The notes: generated by a model not told the origin, from the sequence alone. A stretch of 64,000 nt of DNA from GCA-2746365 sp963711255 (GCA_963711255.1 CAVQDO010000001.1:28508-92507), one strand, 5' to 3'; shown: positions 24,947 to 34,452, numbered from the stretch's first letter. Program-made: numbers and translations.

Positions 24947-25299
24947 AATAGAAACCTTTAGAGAAGCTATGAATTGGGGGAGGGCGATTTATTTAGATTT
25001 ACCATACAGAATAGTAGCTTATAAGCTAAATGTGATAATCACAGATAAATTCCAGTGTAATGGCCTGGCGTTCTCTATTTGAGAGTGTTTTCAATATACA
25101 TATAAATCATATAGTTAAATATTCATTTGTGTAATTAACATTAGCTATAGACTGTTTAAGTGGTTTTCCCGTCGATAGAATTGTCATGTTTTGTAAGTTG
25201 GGCTGTAAATCATGGCAATAAAATGATTCAATTTAGTGAACCTGAGCTGACTATGTCTGTCTGCTGTGTGTGGCTGATTAATTGACTGCGGAGGCTGAA
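24947..25299. other. AT-rich intergenic region
   Basis: About 350 nt between divergent genes. I see no gene, hairpin or repeat beyond AT-rich runs that could hold the two promoters. A GGAGG ribosome site at 25290-25294 belongs to the next gene. Confidence 0.4.
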
Positions 25300-25962
25300 A
25301 TGAAACCAATACAGGATCTGGATGATCAAGCGTATAAAGTTGCCATGGGTCGGCTGTTAGTAATGTATACCCAGGTAGACTCTTTAATAATGCGTGCTGT
25401 TGCAGAGCGCATGGCTTATGCGCCGGACGAGGAGAGCCGTCTTTTTATGGCGAGACAGGTTGGTGATGAAAGTCGTCATGTACAGATCCAGCAGGCGTGG
25501 ATTGAAAAATTCGGGGCCGATACTGCTCCAGTTTTTAATGAACGGCAGCAGGGCATGTTTCTTGCCCATTTTCGTTCACTCAGCTGGATGGACTTTTTAA
25601 TCGATATGTATGTTTGTGTTGAAGCATTAGGCAGTGAAGCTGTGGAACAGGTTGTTCCATTAGCGGATCCGGGCACGCGTGAATCGCTTAGAGTGCCTTT
25701 ACAGGATGAAATGGATCATATCGAGTTTGGCTTAAGCAGTCTGCGTACTGTCCTGCAGAGGTTGCCAAAAGATAAAAGTTATGCTTATTTACAGACAATA
25801 GAATCGAGACTGGATTTTCTTGATGATAGCCTGCATGGTTTAGGTATAGATATACCTGGTATGTTTGCTGCTGTTGGTGTTGATTATCAAAAGGTGGTTG
25901 AAAACGTATTGACTAAACGCAGGCAAATTCTTCATTCGTTAGCGCAGCCAATGGCAGCTTGA
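25300..25962 (+). CDS. Ferritin-like di-iron protein (PaaA/PaaC-like)
   Basis: A 220-residue helical protein. The ATG at 25300 follows GGAGG with 5-nt spacing; an in-frame TTG at 25282 lies before that ribosome site and is unlikely. Metal-site candidates are DESRHVQI (E-x-x-H type) near residue 50 and DEMDHIEFG near 140, with further acidic residues in VCVEALGSEA. Paired E-x-x-H motifs on separate helices are the mark of ferritin-like di-iron oxidases such as the phenylacetyl-CoA epoxidase subunits. No other paa genes are nearby, so the substrate is unknown. It is followed by its own terminator. Confidence 0.75.
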   Translation: MKPIQDLDDQAYKVAMGRLLVMYTQVDSLIMRAVAERMAYAPDEESRLFMARQVGDESRHVQIQQAWIEKFGADTAPVFNERQQGMFLAHFRSLSWMDFLIDMYVCVEALGSEAVEQVVPLADPGTRESLRVPLQDEMDHIEFGLSSLRTVLQRLPKDKSYAYLQTIESRLDFLDDSLHGLGIDIPGMFAAVGVDYQKVVENVLTKRRQILHSLAQPMAA

Positions 25963-25994
25963 TGCATAGTATTACAGCATGAGCGTGTGTAAAA

Positions 25995-26017
25995 AAACCG
26001 TCTATATGACGGTTTTG
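25995..26017 (+). terminator. Rho-independent terminator
   Basis: AAAACCGTC at 25995-26003 and GACGGTTTT at 26009-26017, with a TATAT loop. The run of A on the left and T on the right suits termination on either strand. Confidence 0.85.
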
Positions 26018-26465
26018 TCTTGTATAAAGCAAAACAATTAGACATGTGTGGCTTTATATACTTGCTTTGCATGCTCTCGTCGAACAAATCTCCAGATCTG
26101 GTGTCGGAGTCTTATCGCTGTAGTCAGGCTGGTGGTTACCATTTGAGGCAGTTTAAAACACGTATCCGGACGTTCTTATGATCCACAGATACAGGCTGAT
26201 TTCTTCCTGGTGAGTTAAGTCATGATTTTATCTGTTAGATCAGAGGTTTCTGGCCCTATGTTAAGACCTGGGTCATTTATATCCATAGCTGACCTTTCCA
26301 GTGATAATGCAGACGCAGATGCACTGGTTAATTCATTATCTATCCCTTTAACGAAAAGATTAACAAGTTATTAATTAAGACAGTATGTTGATTATGTCAT
26401 ATTGTTTTACAGTTCGAATTGATACAATGTCGGTTCGATTTATACTTTAATTCAGTAATTGATAA
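26018..26465. other. Intergenic region with no recognised gene
   Basis: About 450 nt before the RND operon. A 49-codon minus-strand frame (26215-26361) has no good start and matches nothing I know. No hairpin or repeat stands out. The AT-rich last 120 nt should contain the operon promoter. Confidence 0.4.
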
Positions 26466-27860
26466 ATGATGCGCAATTTATTTTCATTTCTTGTACAGCC
26501 TGTAATGTCATTATTCCAGCAAAAGCGAAGCTCGCCGCTATTTTTTCCATTTGTGGCTGTTTTTATCACGGTTACCTTAATTCTGGTTTTCAAGCTGGTG
26601 CAACCTGATCCTCCGGTTAAGGCGAAAGAAGAAAAAGTATGGACTGTACAGACACATCAATTGCTTGCAGGCTCCAAGTCACCACAACTGGAACTTTACG
26701 GCAGGGTCGAATCACCGTATACCTCAACCATAACCTCAAGCATTAGTGCTGATGTGGTATCGCTAGCGGTAAAAGAAGGACAATCTGTTGTCAGAGACCA
26801 GCTATTAATTGCACTGGACCAACTGGATGTGCAGCTCGTTTTGAATCAGCGCCAATCGGATATTGCAGAGCTGGAAGCCCTGATTGAGTCTGAGAAAAAC
26901 AGGCATAAAAATGATATCAGTTCGCTAAAGCTGGAAAAGTCATTGGTTGCACTGGCGGAAAAAAAATTATCGCGTGAGGAAAAAACAAGCAAGTCTAATT
27001 TAACCAGCCAAAGTAGTTATGACTCGCAGAAACAGGCCTTGCAAAACCAGGCACTGGCTTTAAAAGCAAGAGAGCTAAACGTGGCTGATCACCCGGCAAG
27101 ACTGGCACAGTTACAGGCCAGGCTGGCACAAAAGCGTGCACAACTGCAGCAGGCAGAAAAAGACCTGCAGCGAGCCAGCGTTGTTGCGCCGTTTGACGGT
27201 ATCATTTTAAAAACAAAAGTGTCTCCGGGCGAGCGAGTTCGGCCCGGTGAAGAATTACTGGAGATTTATGCCACTGAAAATATAGAACTGCGTGCGCAGA
27301 TTCCGCAAAAATACATTGAGGTAATTAAGCAGGCTCTGGAGCGGGAGATGACCCTGTATGGTTTAGTTAAAACCAGCCAGGGCGATATAACGGCTGCATT
27401 GCATCGTGTTTCAGGTTCTATAGCAGCGACCGGAAATGGTGTAGATGCCCTGTTTGAGGTTAGCCCTGATGATACAGATAGTTTAATTATGGGAGAAGTC
27501 CTTGAGGTTATATTGCAGCTGCCAGAGATTGATGATGTGTACAGCCTGCCAGTATCGTCAATATATGGTACAAATCGAATATACCGGGTGGTAGATGAAC
27601 GCCTGTCTGTAATGCGGGTGCAAAAGCTGGGTACACAAAACATTGATGGTAAACAATTCATACTGGTGCGTAATGAGCTGTTAAAACCCGGTGACGAAAT
27701 TATAACTACGCAGTTGCCGCACGCCGTCGGTGGTTTGAAGGTTGAGGTTCGAAATGTTCTAACGGCTAATGAAAGCCTGGGGCAGGCTATGCCTGCCACT
27801 AAAGGCCTGATCGCTAATGACCTGGTCACTAACAGTCCTGACACTAACGAAAATCCATAA
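26466..27860 (+). CDS. RND efflux periplasmic adaptor (HlyD/AcrA family)
   Basis: Membrane-fusion subunit of 464 residues that bridges the RND pump to an outer membrane channel. A single N-terminal membrane helix (LFFPFVAVFITVTLILVF) anchors it; there is no lipobox. The lipoyl half-motifs are ISADVVSLAVKEGQSVVRDQLLIALD and VVAPFDGIILKTKVSPGERVRPGEELLEI. A coiled-coil hairpin of about 110 residues, rich in Lys, Gln and Ala, separates them. The beta-barrel and membrane-proximal domains follow. The permease gene starts 12 nt downstream. Substrates cannot be read from the sequence. Confidence 0.92.
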   Translation: MMRNLFSFLVQPVMSLFQQKRSSPLFFPFVAVFITVTLILVFKLVQPDPPVKAKEEKVWTVQTHQLLAGSKSPQLELYGRVESPYTSTITSSISADVVSLAVKEGQSVVRDQLLIALDQLDVQLVLNQRQSDIAELEALIESEKNRHKNDISSLKLEKSLVALAEKKLSREEKTSKSNLTSQSSYDSQKQALQNQALALKARELNVADHPARLAQLQARLAQKRAQLQQAEKDLQRASVVAPFDGIILKTKVSPGERVRPGEELLEIYATENIELRAQIPQKYIEVIKQALEREMTLYGLVKTSQGDITAALHRVSGSIAATGNGVDALFEVSPDDTDSLIMGEVLEVILQLPEIDDVYSLPVSSIYGTNRIYRVVDERLSVMRVQKLGTQNIDGKQFILVRNELLKPGDEIITTQLPHAVGGLKVEVRNVLTANESLGQAMPATKGLIANDLVTNSPDTNENP

Positions 27861-27872
27861 GCAACGTTAATA

Positions 27873-30800
27873 ATGAGTACGGATAAGAATTTATCGTCGA
27901 CTTCGTCGCATCCAGGTAACCCGAAGGGTGGTGGAATCATTCACCTGTTTGCGCAACACCCGGTTGCCGCAAACTTGCTGATGGCAATTTTAATTATCCT
28001 TGGTTCTTATAGTCTTGTTAAGTTAAATCGACAGTTTTTCCCGAATTTTGTGCTGGATTATATAACAGTCCGTGTTGTATGGCCCGGTGCAAGTGCTGAG
28101 GATGTTGAGCGCTCCATTACCATCCCTCTGGAACAGGCCCTGCGTAATCTTGATGGCGCAAAGGAAATGATATCAACTTCAACGCGCAGTTTAAGTTCGA
28201 TTGTCATTGAGTATGAAGAAGACAGTGATATGGGTGTGGCACTTGATGATGTTAAACAATACGTTTCAAATGTACGGCATTTGCCCTCTGATTCAGAAGA
28301 TCCAATAGTCACCAAACTTTCACGCTATGAACCCGTTGCCACAATAATATTAACCGCGGAAGGTGAACTGGAAGAGCTGCGGTCACTGGCTTATCAATAT
28401 GAACGTGAATTGCTGGATAACGGTATTGCCCGGGTAAACTTTAGCGGCCTGCCGGACCAGGAAATAGCCATTGAAGTGAGTTCAAAAAAACTTCAGCAGT
28501 TAGGAATGTCCCTGACTCAAATTGGCGAGCGTGTAGTTAGCCAGAGCCAGGATATACCCGCGGGTACGGTGGCAGAAAACGAAGCTGCACGTGAAGTACG
28601 AGGACTGCAGCGTAAACGCGATGTGCAGGAATTTTCTTCGCTAAATCTGTTAACTGACAGTAGCGGTCAGAAATTAACACTGGCAGATATTGCCGATATA
28701 CAGCGACGGCCAAAAGAAAACCAGGTTGAGATTTTTTATCAGGGTATGCCTGCTATTCTGATGAATTTGCAGCGCACCGAAAATACGGATGCACTCAAGT
28801 CTGCGGAAATAATGCACGCATGGCTAGAAGAGACACGATCGACAGTAACCCCGTCTATAAAGCTTGTTGTCTTCGATGAGGCATATTCGCTCATACAGCA
28901 GCGAATAGACTTGCTGGTAAAAAATGGTGTTAGCGGACTGGTTCTGGTATTGCTGATTTTATATATTTTTTTGAACGGCCGCGTGGCTTTCTGGGTTGCA
29001 GTTGGCATACCTACGTCGTTTTTAGGTGCGCTTGCCGTTCTGTATTTTTTTGGCGGCAGCATCAATATGATCAGCCTGTTTGCACTGATTATGGCGCTGG
29101 GAATTATTGTTGATGACGCGATTGTGGTGGCCGAGGATGCGCTTACACATTACCAGTCGGGTGAAAACTCTTTGCTCGCAGCTGAAGGCGGTGCAATGCG
29201 TATGCTGGCACCGGTTATGTCGTCATCATTAACAACGGTAGCCGCCTTTTTCCCTCTTATGCTGGTTACCGGTATTATCGGTTCTATATTATTTGATATT
29301 CCTTTTGTTGTTATTTGCGTGATTATTGCATCACTGATTGAAAGCTTTTTTATTCTGCCAGGGCATTTGCGCCACAGCTTTCATAAATACCACCACAAGG
29401 AAAATTCTGCACTAAGGCAGAAACTTGAAGATGGTTTTAATTCATTTCGTGATAATTATTTCAGGCCTGTAATAAACAGCGCTATTGATCACCGTTTCAA
29501 TACTATTGTCGTTGCTATCTGTTCACTGGTTCTGGCAGTGGCCCTGGTGATTTACGGGCAGGTAAAGTTCCAGTTTTTTCCTCAGCCGGAAAGCACGGTT
29601 GTTGTTGCCAGTGTGAAGTTTTCTGCCGGTACGCCACCTGAAAAAGTACATGAGTTTGCGCAACAGCTGGAGCATCGCCTTTATGAGACCGACGAAGCAT
29701 TGCGAGAGGATGTGTCGTTAATCAGGGCTGCAATACTACGAATAAACACAGCCAGTTTTGATGGCGGGCGTAATTATCAGAATGGTAATCAATATGCCAT
29801 GTTGCAGGTTGAATTGTTGCAGCCGGATGAGCGGGATGTAAGGAATACGACTATTACTGAAGAGTGGGAGTCACGCCTTGTTATGCCGGCCGGTGTAGAG
29901 CAGTTGTCAATCAGCAGTCCGCGCGGCGGGCCACCAGGCCGTGATATTGATATCTTCTTAAGTGGCAAAGATGCTATTACATTAAAACGTGCAGCTGAAG
30001 AACTGGCAGATGAAATGAACAGTTATGATGGACTGTCAAATATTCTTGATGATCTACCTTATGGCAGGCAGCAGTATATTTTTGAATTAACGCCATTGGC
30101 ACAATCAGCTGGCCTGACTATAACTGAAGTCGGTCGACAGCTGCGTGCTGCGCTTGATGGCCAGTTGCTTCAGGTGTTCTATGATACCGATGAAGAAATT
30201 GAAGTGCGTATAATGCTGCCGGCAAACGAACGAAAGTTTCAGAGCATACTGGAAACACTGCCAGTTATTGCTGCAACTGGGCAGAGCATTCTATTAAGTA
30301 ATGTGATTACGCTCGAGTCTAACCAGGGGCTTGAGTTGTTGCGCCACACCGATGCGAAAATGGGAGTGCATGTGACGGCTGAAGTTAATGCTAAAAAGAC
30401 TAATGCCAATGAGGTACTTGATAAATTACAGCAATCCACGATACCCGATATAGTTGCTAAATATGGATTACAGGTTTCCTATAAAGGGCGAGCAGAAGAA
30501 GAGCGTGAAACCGGCAGCGATATGAAGCAGGGCGGTCTGCTGGCCCTGGTAATGATTTATATTATTCTGGCCTGGGTGTTTTCATCCTATGCATGGCCTT
30601 TGGCGGTAATGTTAGTTATTCCTTTTGGTATTAGTGGAGCTATTTTTGGACACTGGTTCATGAATATTGACCTGACGATACTTTCGCAGTTTGGTATGTT
30701 TGGTTTGTCAGGGATTGTGATCAATGATTCTATCATTCTGGTCACGTTTTATAAGCAGCTAAGGGCGAAGGGTATGGCTGTGCGCGATGCACTGGTTGAA

Positions 30801-31058
30801 TCATCCTGTTTGCGTTTGAGAGCTGTACTGTTGACTTCTTTAACGACAATTGCCGGTCTGACGCCGTTGCTATTTGAAACATCACTGCAAGCTCAGTTTT
30901 TAATCCCGATGGCTACCAGTATTTCTTTTGGACTGGGTTTTGCGACTTTGCTGGTGTTATTTGTAGTACCTGTAATCCTTTCTTATATCGAACAGTTATC
31001 TGGCAATACCGGGTCGTTGCCTGCAGCCCGGGAGCAGGAAAATCGAGCTAAGGCTTAG
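27873..31058 (+). CDS. RND efflux permease
   Basis: Inner-membrane proton/drug antiporter of 1061 residues with the 12-helix RND layout. PVAANLLMAILIILGSYSL begins TM1, and the porter domain has VVWPGASAEDVERSITIPLE. The proton-relay TM4 contains LIMALGIIVDDAIVVAEDA with the paired Asp. The second half repeats the arrangement (GGLLALVMIYIILAWVFSSY, FGLSGIVINDSIIL). The sequence is closer to the broad hydrophobic/amphiphilic efflux group than to the metal exporters. No outer membrane factor is encoded here; the tolC at the left edge is a candidate partner. Confidence 0.94.
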   Translation: MSTDKNLSSTSSHPGNPKGGGIIHLFAQHPVAANLLMAILIILGSYSLVKLNRQFFPNFVLDYITVRVVWPGASAEDVERSITIPLEQALRNLDGAKEMISTSTRSLSSIVIEYEEDSDMGVALDDVKQYVSNVRHLPSDSEDPIVTKLSRYEPVATIILTAEGELEELRSLAYQYERELLDNGIARVNFSGLPDQEIAIEVSSKKLQQLGMSLTQIGERVVSQSQDIPAGTVAENEAAREVRGLQRKRDVQEFSSLNLLTDSSGQKLTLADIADIQRRPKENQVEIFYQGMPAILMNLQRTENTDALKSAEIMHAWLEETRSTVTPSIKLVVFDEAYSLIQQRIDLLVKNGVSGLVLVLLILYIFLNGRVAFWVAVGIPTSFLGALAVLYFFGGSINMISLFALIMALGIIVDDAIVVAEDALTHYQSGENSLLAAEGGAMRMLAPVMSSSLTTVAAFFPLMLVTGIIGSILFDIPFVVICVIIASLIESFFILPGHLRHSFHKYHHKENSALRQKLEDGFNSFRDNYFRPVINSAIDHRFNTIVVAICSLVLAVALVIYGQVKFQFFPQPESTVVVASVKFSAGTPPEKVHEFAQQLEHRLYETDEALREDVSLIRAAILRINTASFDGGRNYQNGNQYAMLQVELLQPDERDVRNTTITEEWESRLVMPAGVEQLSISSPRGGPPGRDIDIFLSGKDAITLKRAAEELADEMNSYDGLSNILDDLPYGRQQYIFELTPLAQSAGLTITEVGRQLRAALDGQLLQVFYDTDEEIEVRIMLPANERKFQSILETLPVIAATGQSILLSNVITLESNQGLELLRHTDAKMGVHVTAEVNAKKTNANEVLDKLQQSTIPDIVAKYGLQVSYKGRAEEERETGSDMKQGGLLALVMIYIILAWVFSSYAWPLAVMLVIPFGISGAIFGHWFMNIDLTILSQFGMFGLSGIVINDSIILVTFYKQLRAKGMAVRDALVESSCLRLRAVLLTSLTTIAGLTPLLFETSLQAQFLIPMATSISFGLGFATLLVLFVVPVILSYIEQLSGNTGSLPAAREQENRAKA

Positions 31059-31128
31059 TACGTTATGTTTTTGTGTGTTATCAGTTTAGTGCGAACCTTA
31101 AATTATAATTAGTTGCATGTGCGTAGCC

Positions 31129-32103
31129 TTATTTTGCCTGAGCAGGAATTCTATAACCATTTAGCTTAGTGTTTCCTGGTGTTACTCCCGGTATGGCCCC
31201 GGGAATGCTACCGGGCATGGAGCCATTCGTATTTCCACCGTAAGTACCATTTGGTATCCTGTGCTGCTGAGTTAGCCCCGGTTCGTTGATAACATCAAGA
31301 GTCTTCCTTCCCCTTGGCATCTTTTTTGAGTCAATGACCTGGTTCAGCCTGATTTCACCTTGCGTAGATTTTTCAATATCAACTATTCTTATTTTTGAAC
31401 GGCTGCTAACGGTGTTCTCCAGTGATTGCTGTAGCTCAAATTTATAAGCGTTGTTGTTAAATTTAAAGCTGGTCTTATTATCACGTACGTGTGTCTGTAT
31501 GCGCCATTGGCTGGTTTTATCCTGGAAAGGAATACCATCGCTTTGACGGATATAGTTTTTCTGAACTTCAGTCTTGATCACTCTACTGGCAAGTATCGTT
31601 TTTTCATCAATACGAACTCCGGAAACAGCAACAGTGTCACCAACTTTTGGTGACTGCCTGTTATTGATAGCCTGAACAACAGTTTGACCAAGAACAGTAA
31701 AGCTAAATGTTTGTGGCTCAACGGATTCAACCTTGCCAATAAGTTCATGGCGAATGTTAATTATTTTCGCGTAAGTGTAAGTATTCGCATCGCTAGTAAG
31801 AACCTCGACGACATCGCCAACAGAAAATTCCGGCTGTATTGACGGTTTAGCATTTACTGTGTACTCAGTTTTCTCATCATGTTCAATTTCAATACCGTTG
31901 ACAAAAATACTGCCAAATCCCGTAATTTCGCCTACGATGCCTGTGCCACCAAGACCACCGTTGCTATTTGCCTGCATACCGGTTCCGCCCAGGCCAATGT
32001 CTTTGTCTTCATCGCCAGCAGCATAAACATTCGTCTGAATAACGAATGAAAGGATGCTGCCGAGTACAACCATGGAAATATTTCTTAGCTTATAGTTGAT
32101 CAT
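31129..32103 (-). CDS. DUF5666-domain exported protein
   Basis: A 324-residue exported protein. The signal peptide ends near NVYAAGDE. GLGGTGMQANSNGGLGGTGI is a doubled glycine motif that leads into EITGFGSIFVNGIEI, the DUF5666 signature, followed by several small OB-like beta modules with repeats of the type VGDxVxVxG. The C-terminus is Gly/Pro/Asn-rich and low complexity (MPGSIPGAIPGVTPGN). The function of the family is unknown. Its start overlaps the stop of the DUF6502 gene by 4 nt (ATGA), so they are cotranslated; this pairing recurs in gammaproteobacteria as far as I know. Confidence 0.8.
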   Translation of the reverse strand: MINYKLRNISMVVLGSILSFVIQTNVYAAGDEDKDIGLGGTGMQANSNGGLGGTGIVGEITGFGSIFVNGIEIEHDEKTEYTVNAKPSIQPEFSVGDVVEVLTSDANTYTYAKIINIRHELIGKVESVEPQTFSFTVLGQTVVQAINNRQSPKVGDTVAVSGVRIDEKTILASRVIKTEVQKNYIRQSDGIPFQDKTSQWRIQTHVRDNKTSFKFNNNAYKFELQQSLENTVSSRSKIRIVDIEKSTQGEIRLNQVIDSKKMPRGRKTLDVINEPGLTQQHRIPNGTYGGNTNGSMPGSIPGAIPGVTPGNTKLNGYRIPAQAK

Positions 32104-32942
32104 TGATCAGACTCCAGTTTGTTTTCCAGCTGTGCCTGGTGCCAGTACACGCCGAGACGCATTCGATAATTTGCGTCTACTTTTAATTTGTCGGCATCAT
32201 AAAATTTGATTGCCTGTTTGTTTAAATGCAGCAGTAGTTCATTGCCTTTTTTATCGGCAATACTGCGCAGTTTATTCACTGAGCTTTCACTTAGTGATGC
32301 GTAATACACACTTCGTTCAAGCATTGGCTCGTCTTCCGTCAGTATGTTGCTAACACAGCTGGCTAAATGGTCATGGATGTTATGTCCCAGGTAATAAGCC
32401 ATCTCGTTAAATTCCTTATTACTTACAAAAGCAGACTTGTTGAGTACGACGTAAGCTCCCTTTAGTTCGACCATATTTAGCCGTAACCATTCATCAAGAA
32501 CTGCTTTCGGCCTGACATCCTTGCTGACACTGGATACCAGCTGATCAAAACCTGCTTCGTTAGCCTTCGCTGTTTTTAAGAGTTGGGCTGGTTTACCTTT
32601 ATCATCAAGAAATTCCGGCATGCTGGACCAGCGGGCAACAATCTCACCGCTCAAGGAGGCAGAAGTGTTAATCGCTGGATTTTTATCGATTAGTGACTCG
32701 CGTATGCGTTTAATGTCTTTTCTATGAACGCCGGTGAGGACAAAAATTCGGCTATCGCTGGGTTTGTTCTGATCCAGTGAGAAGTTTTTCTGGGCAACCT
32801 CAACATACAGTTCCTTGATTAATTCACGAAATTGAGGAAAAGTAATTCCTTTCTCAATAAGTAAACGAATCAATGGCTTACAAAGCAGTTTCACGGCTTT
32901 AACCAATGCCGCCTGTGTTTTACTGTGTCCGTTTTCGCTCAT
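32100..32942 (-). CDS. DUF6502 family protein
   Basis: A 280-residue cytoplasmic protein. AALVKAVKLLCKPLIRLLIEKGITFPQFRELIKELYVEVA followed by GVHRKDIKRIRE is the family signature. The second part looks like a helix-turn-helix that could bind nucleic acid (ILTGVHRKDIKRI), so a regulatory role is plausible. The rest is helical. It heads the DUF6502-DUF5666 unit and faces the operator-bearing promoter region at 33.0 kb. A TATAAT element on the minus strand (33013-33008) could be its -10. Confidence 0.8.
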   Translation of the reverse strand: MSENGHSKTQAALVKAVKLLCKPLIRLLIEKGITFPQFRELIKELYVEVAQKNFSLDQNKPSDSRIFVLTGVHRKDIKRIRESLIDKNPAINTSASLSGEIVARWSSMPEFLDDKGKPAQLLKTAKANEAGFDQLVSSVSKDVRPKAVLDEWLRLNMVELKGAYVVLNKSAFVSNKEFNEMAYYLGHNIHDHLASCVSNILTEDEPMLERSVYYASLSESSVNKLRSIADKKGNELLLHLNKQAIKFYDADKLKVDANYRMRLGVYWHQAQLENKLESDQ

Positions 32943-33007
32943 ATTAATCGTTGCTCATGTCTATAAATACGTCTGATTATTTGCAGATTCATATCAAATT
33001 TCCAGTG

Positions 33008-33068
33008 ATTATAGCTTGACGTGGGAAAATTTACCACATAATATTGAACTCGTGGGAAATAATCCCAC
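33008..33068 (+). promoter_or_regulatory. Sigma-70 promoter with two operator copies, divergent -10 on the other strand
   Basis: TTGACG (33016-33021), a 17-nt spacer and TAATAT (33039-33044) form a strong plus-strand promoter for the small gene at 33125. CGTGGGAAAATTTACCAC (33020-33037) fills the spacer. CGTGGGAAATAATCCCAC (33051-33068) begins at the expected transcription start. Both are dyads of the form GTGG-N9-CCAC, 31 bp apart, about three helical turns. On the minus strand TATAAT (33013-33008) could serve the DUF6502 gene. The layout is that of a tightly repressed divergent control region. Confidence 0.7.
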
Positions 33069-33124
33069 TAATAATAAATGAGAACAAATATTACTCCGTC
33101 AGATTTTTACCCGCAGGGTGAGTT

Positions 33125-33295
33125 ATGAAAGATTTTAAGGTGATCTCCACTGGAAACAGGTCAGATGCTGCAAGGCTTCGAAAAAATACAGGCGTCTGTT
33201 TAAGTGGTGTTCTGGTGATGGCTTATTCAGCATGTGACAAGAAATCAGCCGATACATTTACTCCCGGGCTTAGCATCGATACGAAGAACTTCTAA
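33125..33295 (+). CDS. Small 56-residue protein, possible lipoprotein
   Basis: A frame of 56 codons starting with the ATG at 33125, about 75 nt after the predicted transcription start and behind a GGGTGAG ribosome site. The product has a basic N-region (KDFKVISTGNRSDAARLRK), a short hydrophobic stretch (VCLSGVLVMAYSAC) and a polar end (DKKSADTFTPG). The Cys after SA could be lipidated, though Tyr at -3 is not typical. I do not recognise it. Its standing rests mainly on the promoter in front of it. Confidence 0.45.
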   Translation: MKDFKVISTGNRSDAARLRKNTGVCLSGVLVMAYSACDKKSADTFTPGLSIDTKNF

Positions 33296-33528
33296 AGTAC
33301 AGCAAGCCATGATGCTGTGTTTTTCAGGATTGGCCTTGATAACTCGGACGTAAGTAAAACATATGTTGATGGGAATTAATTGATGGCTGGCTTCATCTGG
33401 AATGCTGAAGGCGTGAGCATTTAACAGGAAAACTGAACAAGGCAATTTATTTATGTGAGTGATGTGTCTTGTCTAATTAATGAAATGGCGGGGATAAACC
33501 CGGTTATTAAAGTAGAAAGGTGAATATT

Positions 33529-33897
33529 ATGAAATTTAAAAATTTAACAACATATAGTGCAGCATTTGTTATGGCGTTGGTTATGGGTTCAGCTATAGCT
33601 GAAGATGGTTTACAAACACAGCTGCAGACGCAGGACCAGACAAAAGACCAGCTCCGTACAAGATTAAATCTTGAGACTGTAGATAGTGGTATGGGGAACA
33701 CAGGTACGGGTAACAGTAATGCTATGCAGCATAAAAACCAGTACCAGGAAGAATATCAATACCGGAACAGGTTCAAAACTGGCACGGTATATCCCGGTAC
33801 CAGCCCAATGGACCGTGCCGTGCAGAGTGGTTCTACGCAAAGGTCCGTTAATAGAACTAGTTCGGCAAAACCCGCTGCTTCAGGAGGTCGCCGATAA
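33529..33897 (+). CDS. Small secreted Gln/Thr-rich protein
   Basis: A 122-residue protein. The ATG at 33529 stands 8 nt after AAGG, better than the in-frame GTG at 33520. The signal peptide is MKFKNLTTYSAAFVMALVMG with cleavage at AIA/ED. The mature protein begins with a glutamine-rich repeat (LQTQLQTQDQTKDQLRTRL) and is low complexity throughout, with Gln, Asn, Gly, Ser and Arg. It has no cysteines and is probably disordered or fibre-like. Function unknown. A strong terminator follows. Confidence 0.7.
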   Translation: MKFKNLTTYSAAFVMALVMGSAIAEDGLQTQLQTQDQTKDQLRTRLNLETVDSGMGNTGTGNSNAMQHKNQYQEEYQYRNRFKTGTVYPGTSPMDRAVQSGSTQRSVNRTSSAKPAASGGRR

Positions 33898-33956
33898 TAC
33901 AGTAGTGTTGATATAAGGTTTCATCATTAGTACAGGGATTTGTATCTAGCTATGTT

Positions 33957-34000
33957 GACCCGGCCGTGAGTTACTGATAACTCATGCCCGGGTCCTTTTT
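33957..34000 (+). terminator. Rho-independent terminator
   Basis: Arms at 33957-33973 and 33978-33994 (GACCCGG...TGAGTTA and its near complement; one mismatch and one G-T pair), a CTGA loop, then CTTTTT. A strong stop after the small secreted gene. Confidence 0.88.
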
Positions 34001-34164
34001 ATTGAAAGTAGTGTAAAGGATGCGGTTACTAACGTGTTAAGCTAATTATGCGGATAGGTTCAAAACTTCAATTGACCATAGTTTAATTGTGATTTACTGG
34101 TTTGCCTTATTCGAATAAGATACGCCTTTACGGTATCAATTAAACAAACAAAGAGGATGGCGAA

Positions 34165-34356
34165 ATGGCTTATAAATGTGAAGCATGTGGTATGGGTATT
34201 GGGTCAATGACCTGCGCTAAGTGTGGTAAAGAACTGGTGCACGATTCTATTACAACCGATGACGGCACTGTTATTTATGTGTCAAAGTGCCCAGATGATC
34301 ATGGCATGGTTAAATCACCAATGTGTTGTGGCCAGGATATGACTTACATCGCGTAA
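34165..34356 (+). CDS. Small zinc-ribbon-like protein
   Basis: A 63-residue cytoplasmic protein with CxxC pairs at C5/C8 (CEACGMG) and C17/C20 (CAKCGKE), plus C42, C53 and C54. The first four are the expected ligands of a zinc ribbon; the last three may form a second site. HDSITTDDGTVIYVSKCPDDHG joins them. An AGAGGA ribosome site precedes the ATG. No partner is obvious from the neighbours; it sits between two terminators and is transcribed alone. Confidence 0.75.
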   Translation: MAYKCEACGMGIGSMTCAKCGKELVHDSITTDDGTVIYVSKCPDDHGMVKSPMCCGQDMTYIA

Positions 34357-34378
34357 GTAGTCTTCGCTATATTTATTA

Positions 34379-34405
34379 AAAGGCAGCTTTTTCAAGCTGC
34401 TTTTT
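34379..34405 (+). terminator. Rho-independent terminator
   Basis: GCAGCTT at 34383-34389 and AAGCTGC at 34394-34400 with a TTTC loop and T5 after it; the stem is extended by A-T pairs. It ends the zinc-ribbon transcript. Confidence 0.88.
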
Positions 34406-34452
34406 ATTTTAAAATAAACCTTTTTGACAGTAATAATTTACTGGCTTTATCT

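Noticed and set aside
26215..26361. 49-codon minus-strand frame before the RND operon
   Set aside because: No start codon near its beginning, no ribosome site and no recognisable family.
33245..33445. 66-codon minus-strand frame opposite the small gene at 33125
   Set aside because: It overlaps the better supported plus-strand gene and has no ribosome site; its sequence is not recognised.
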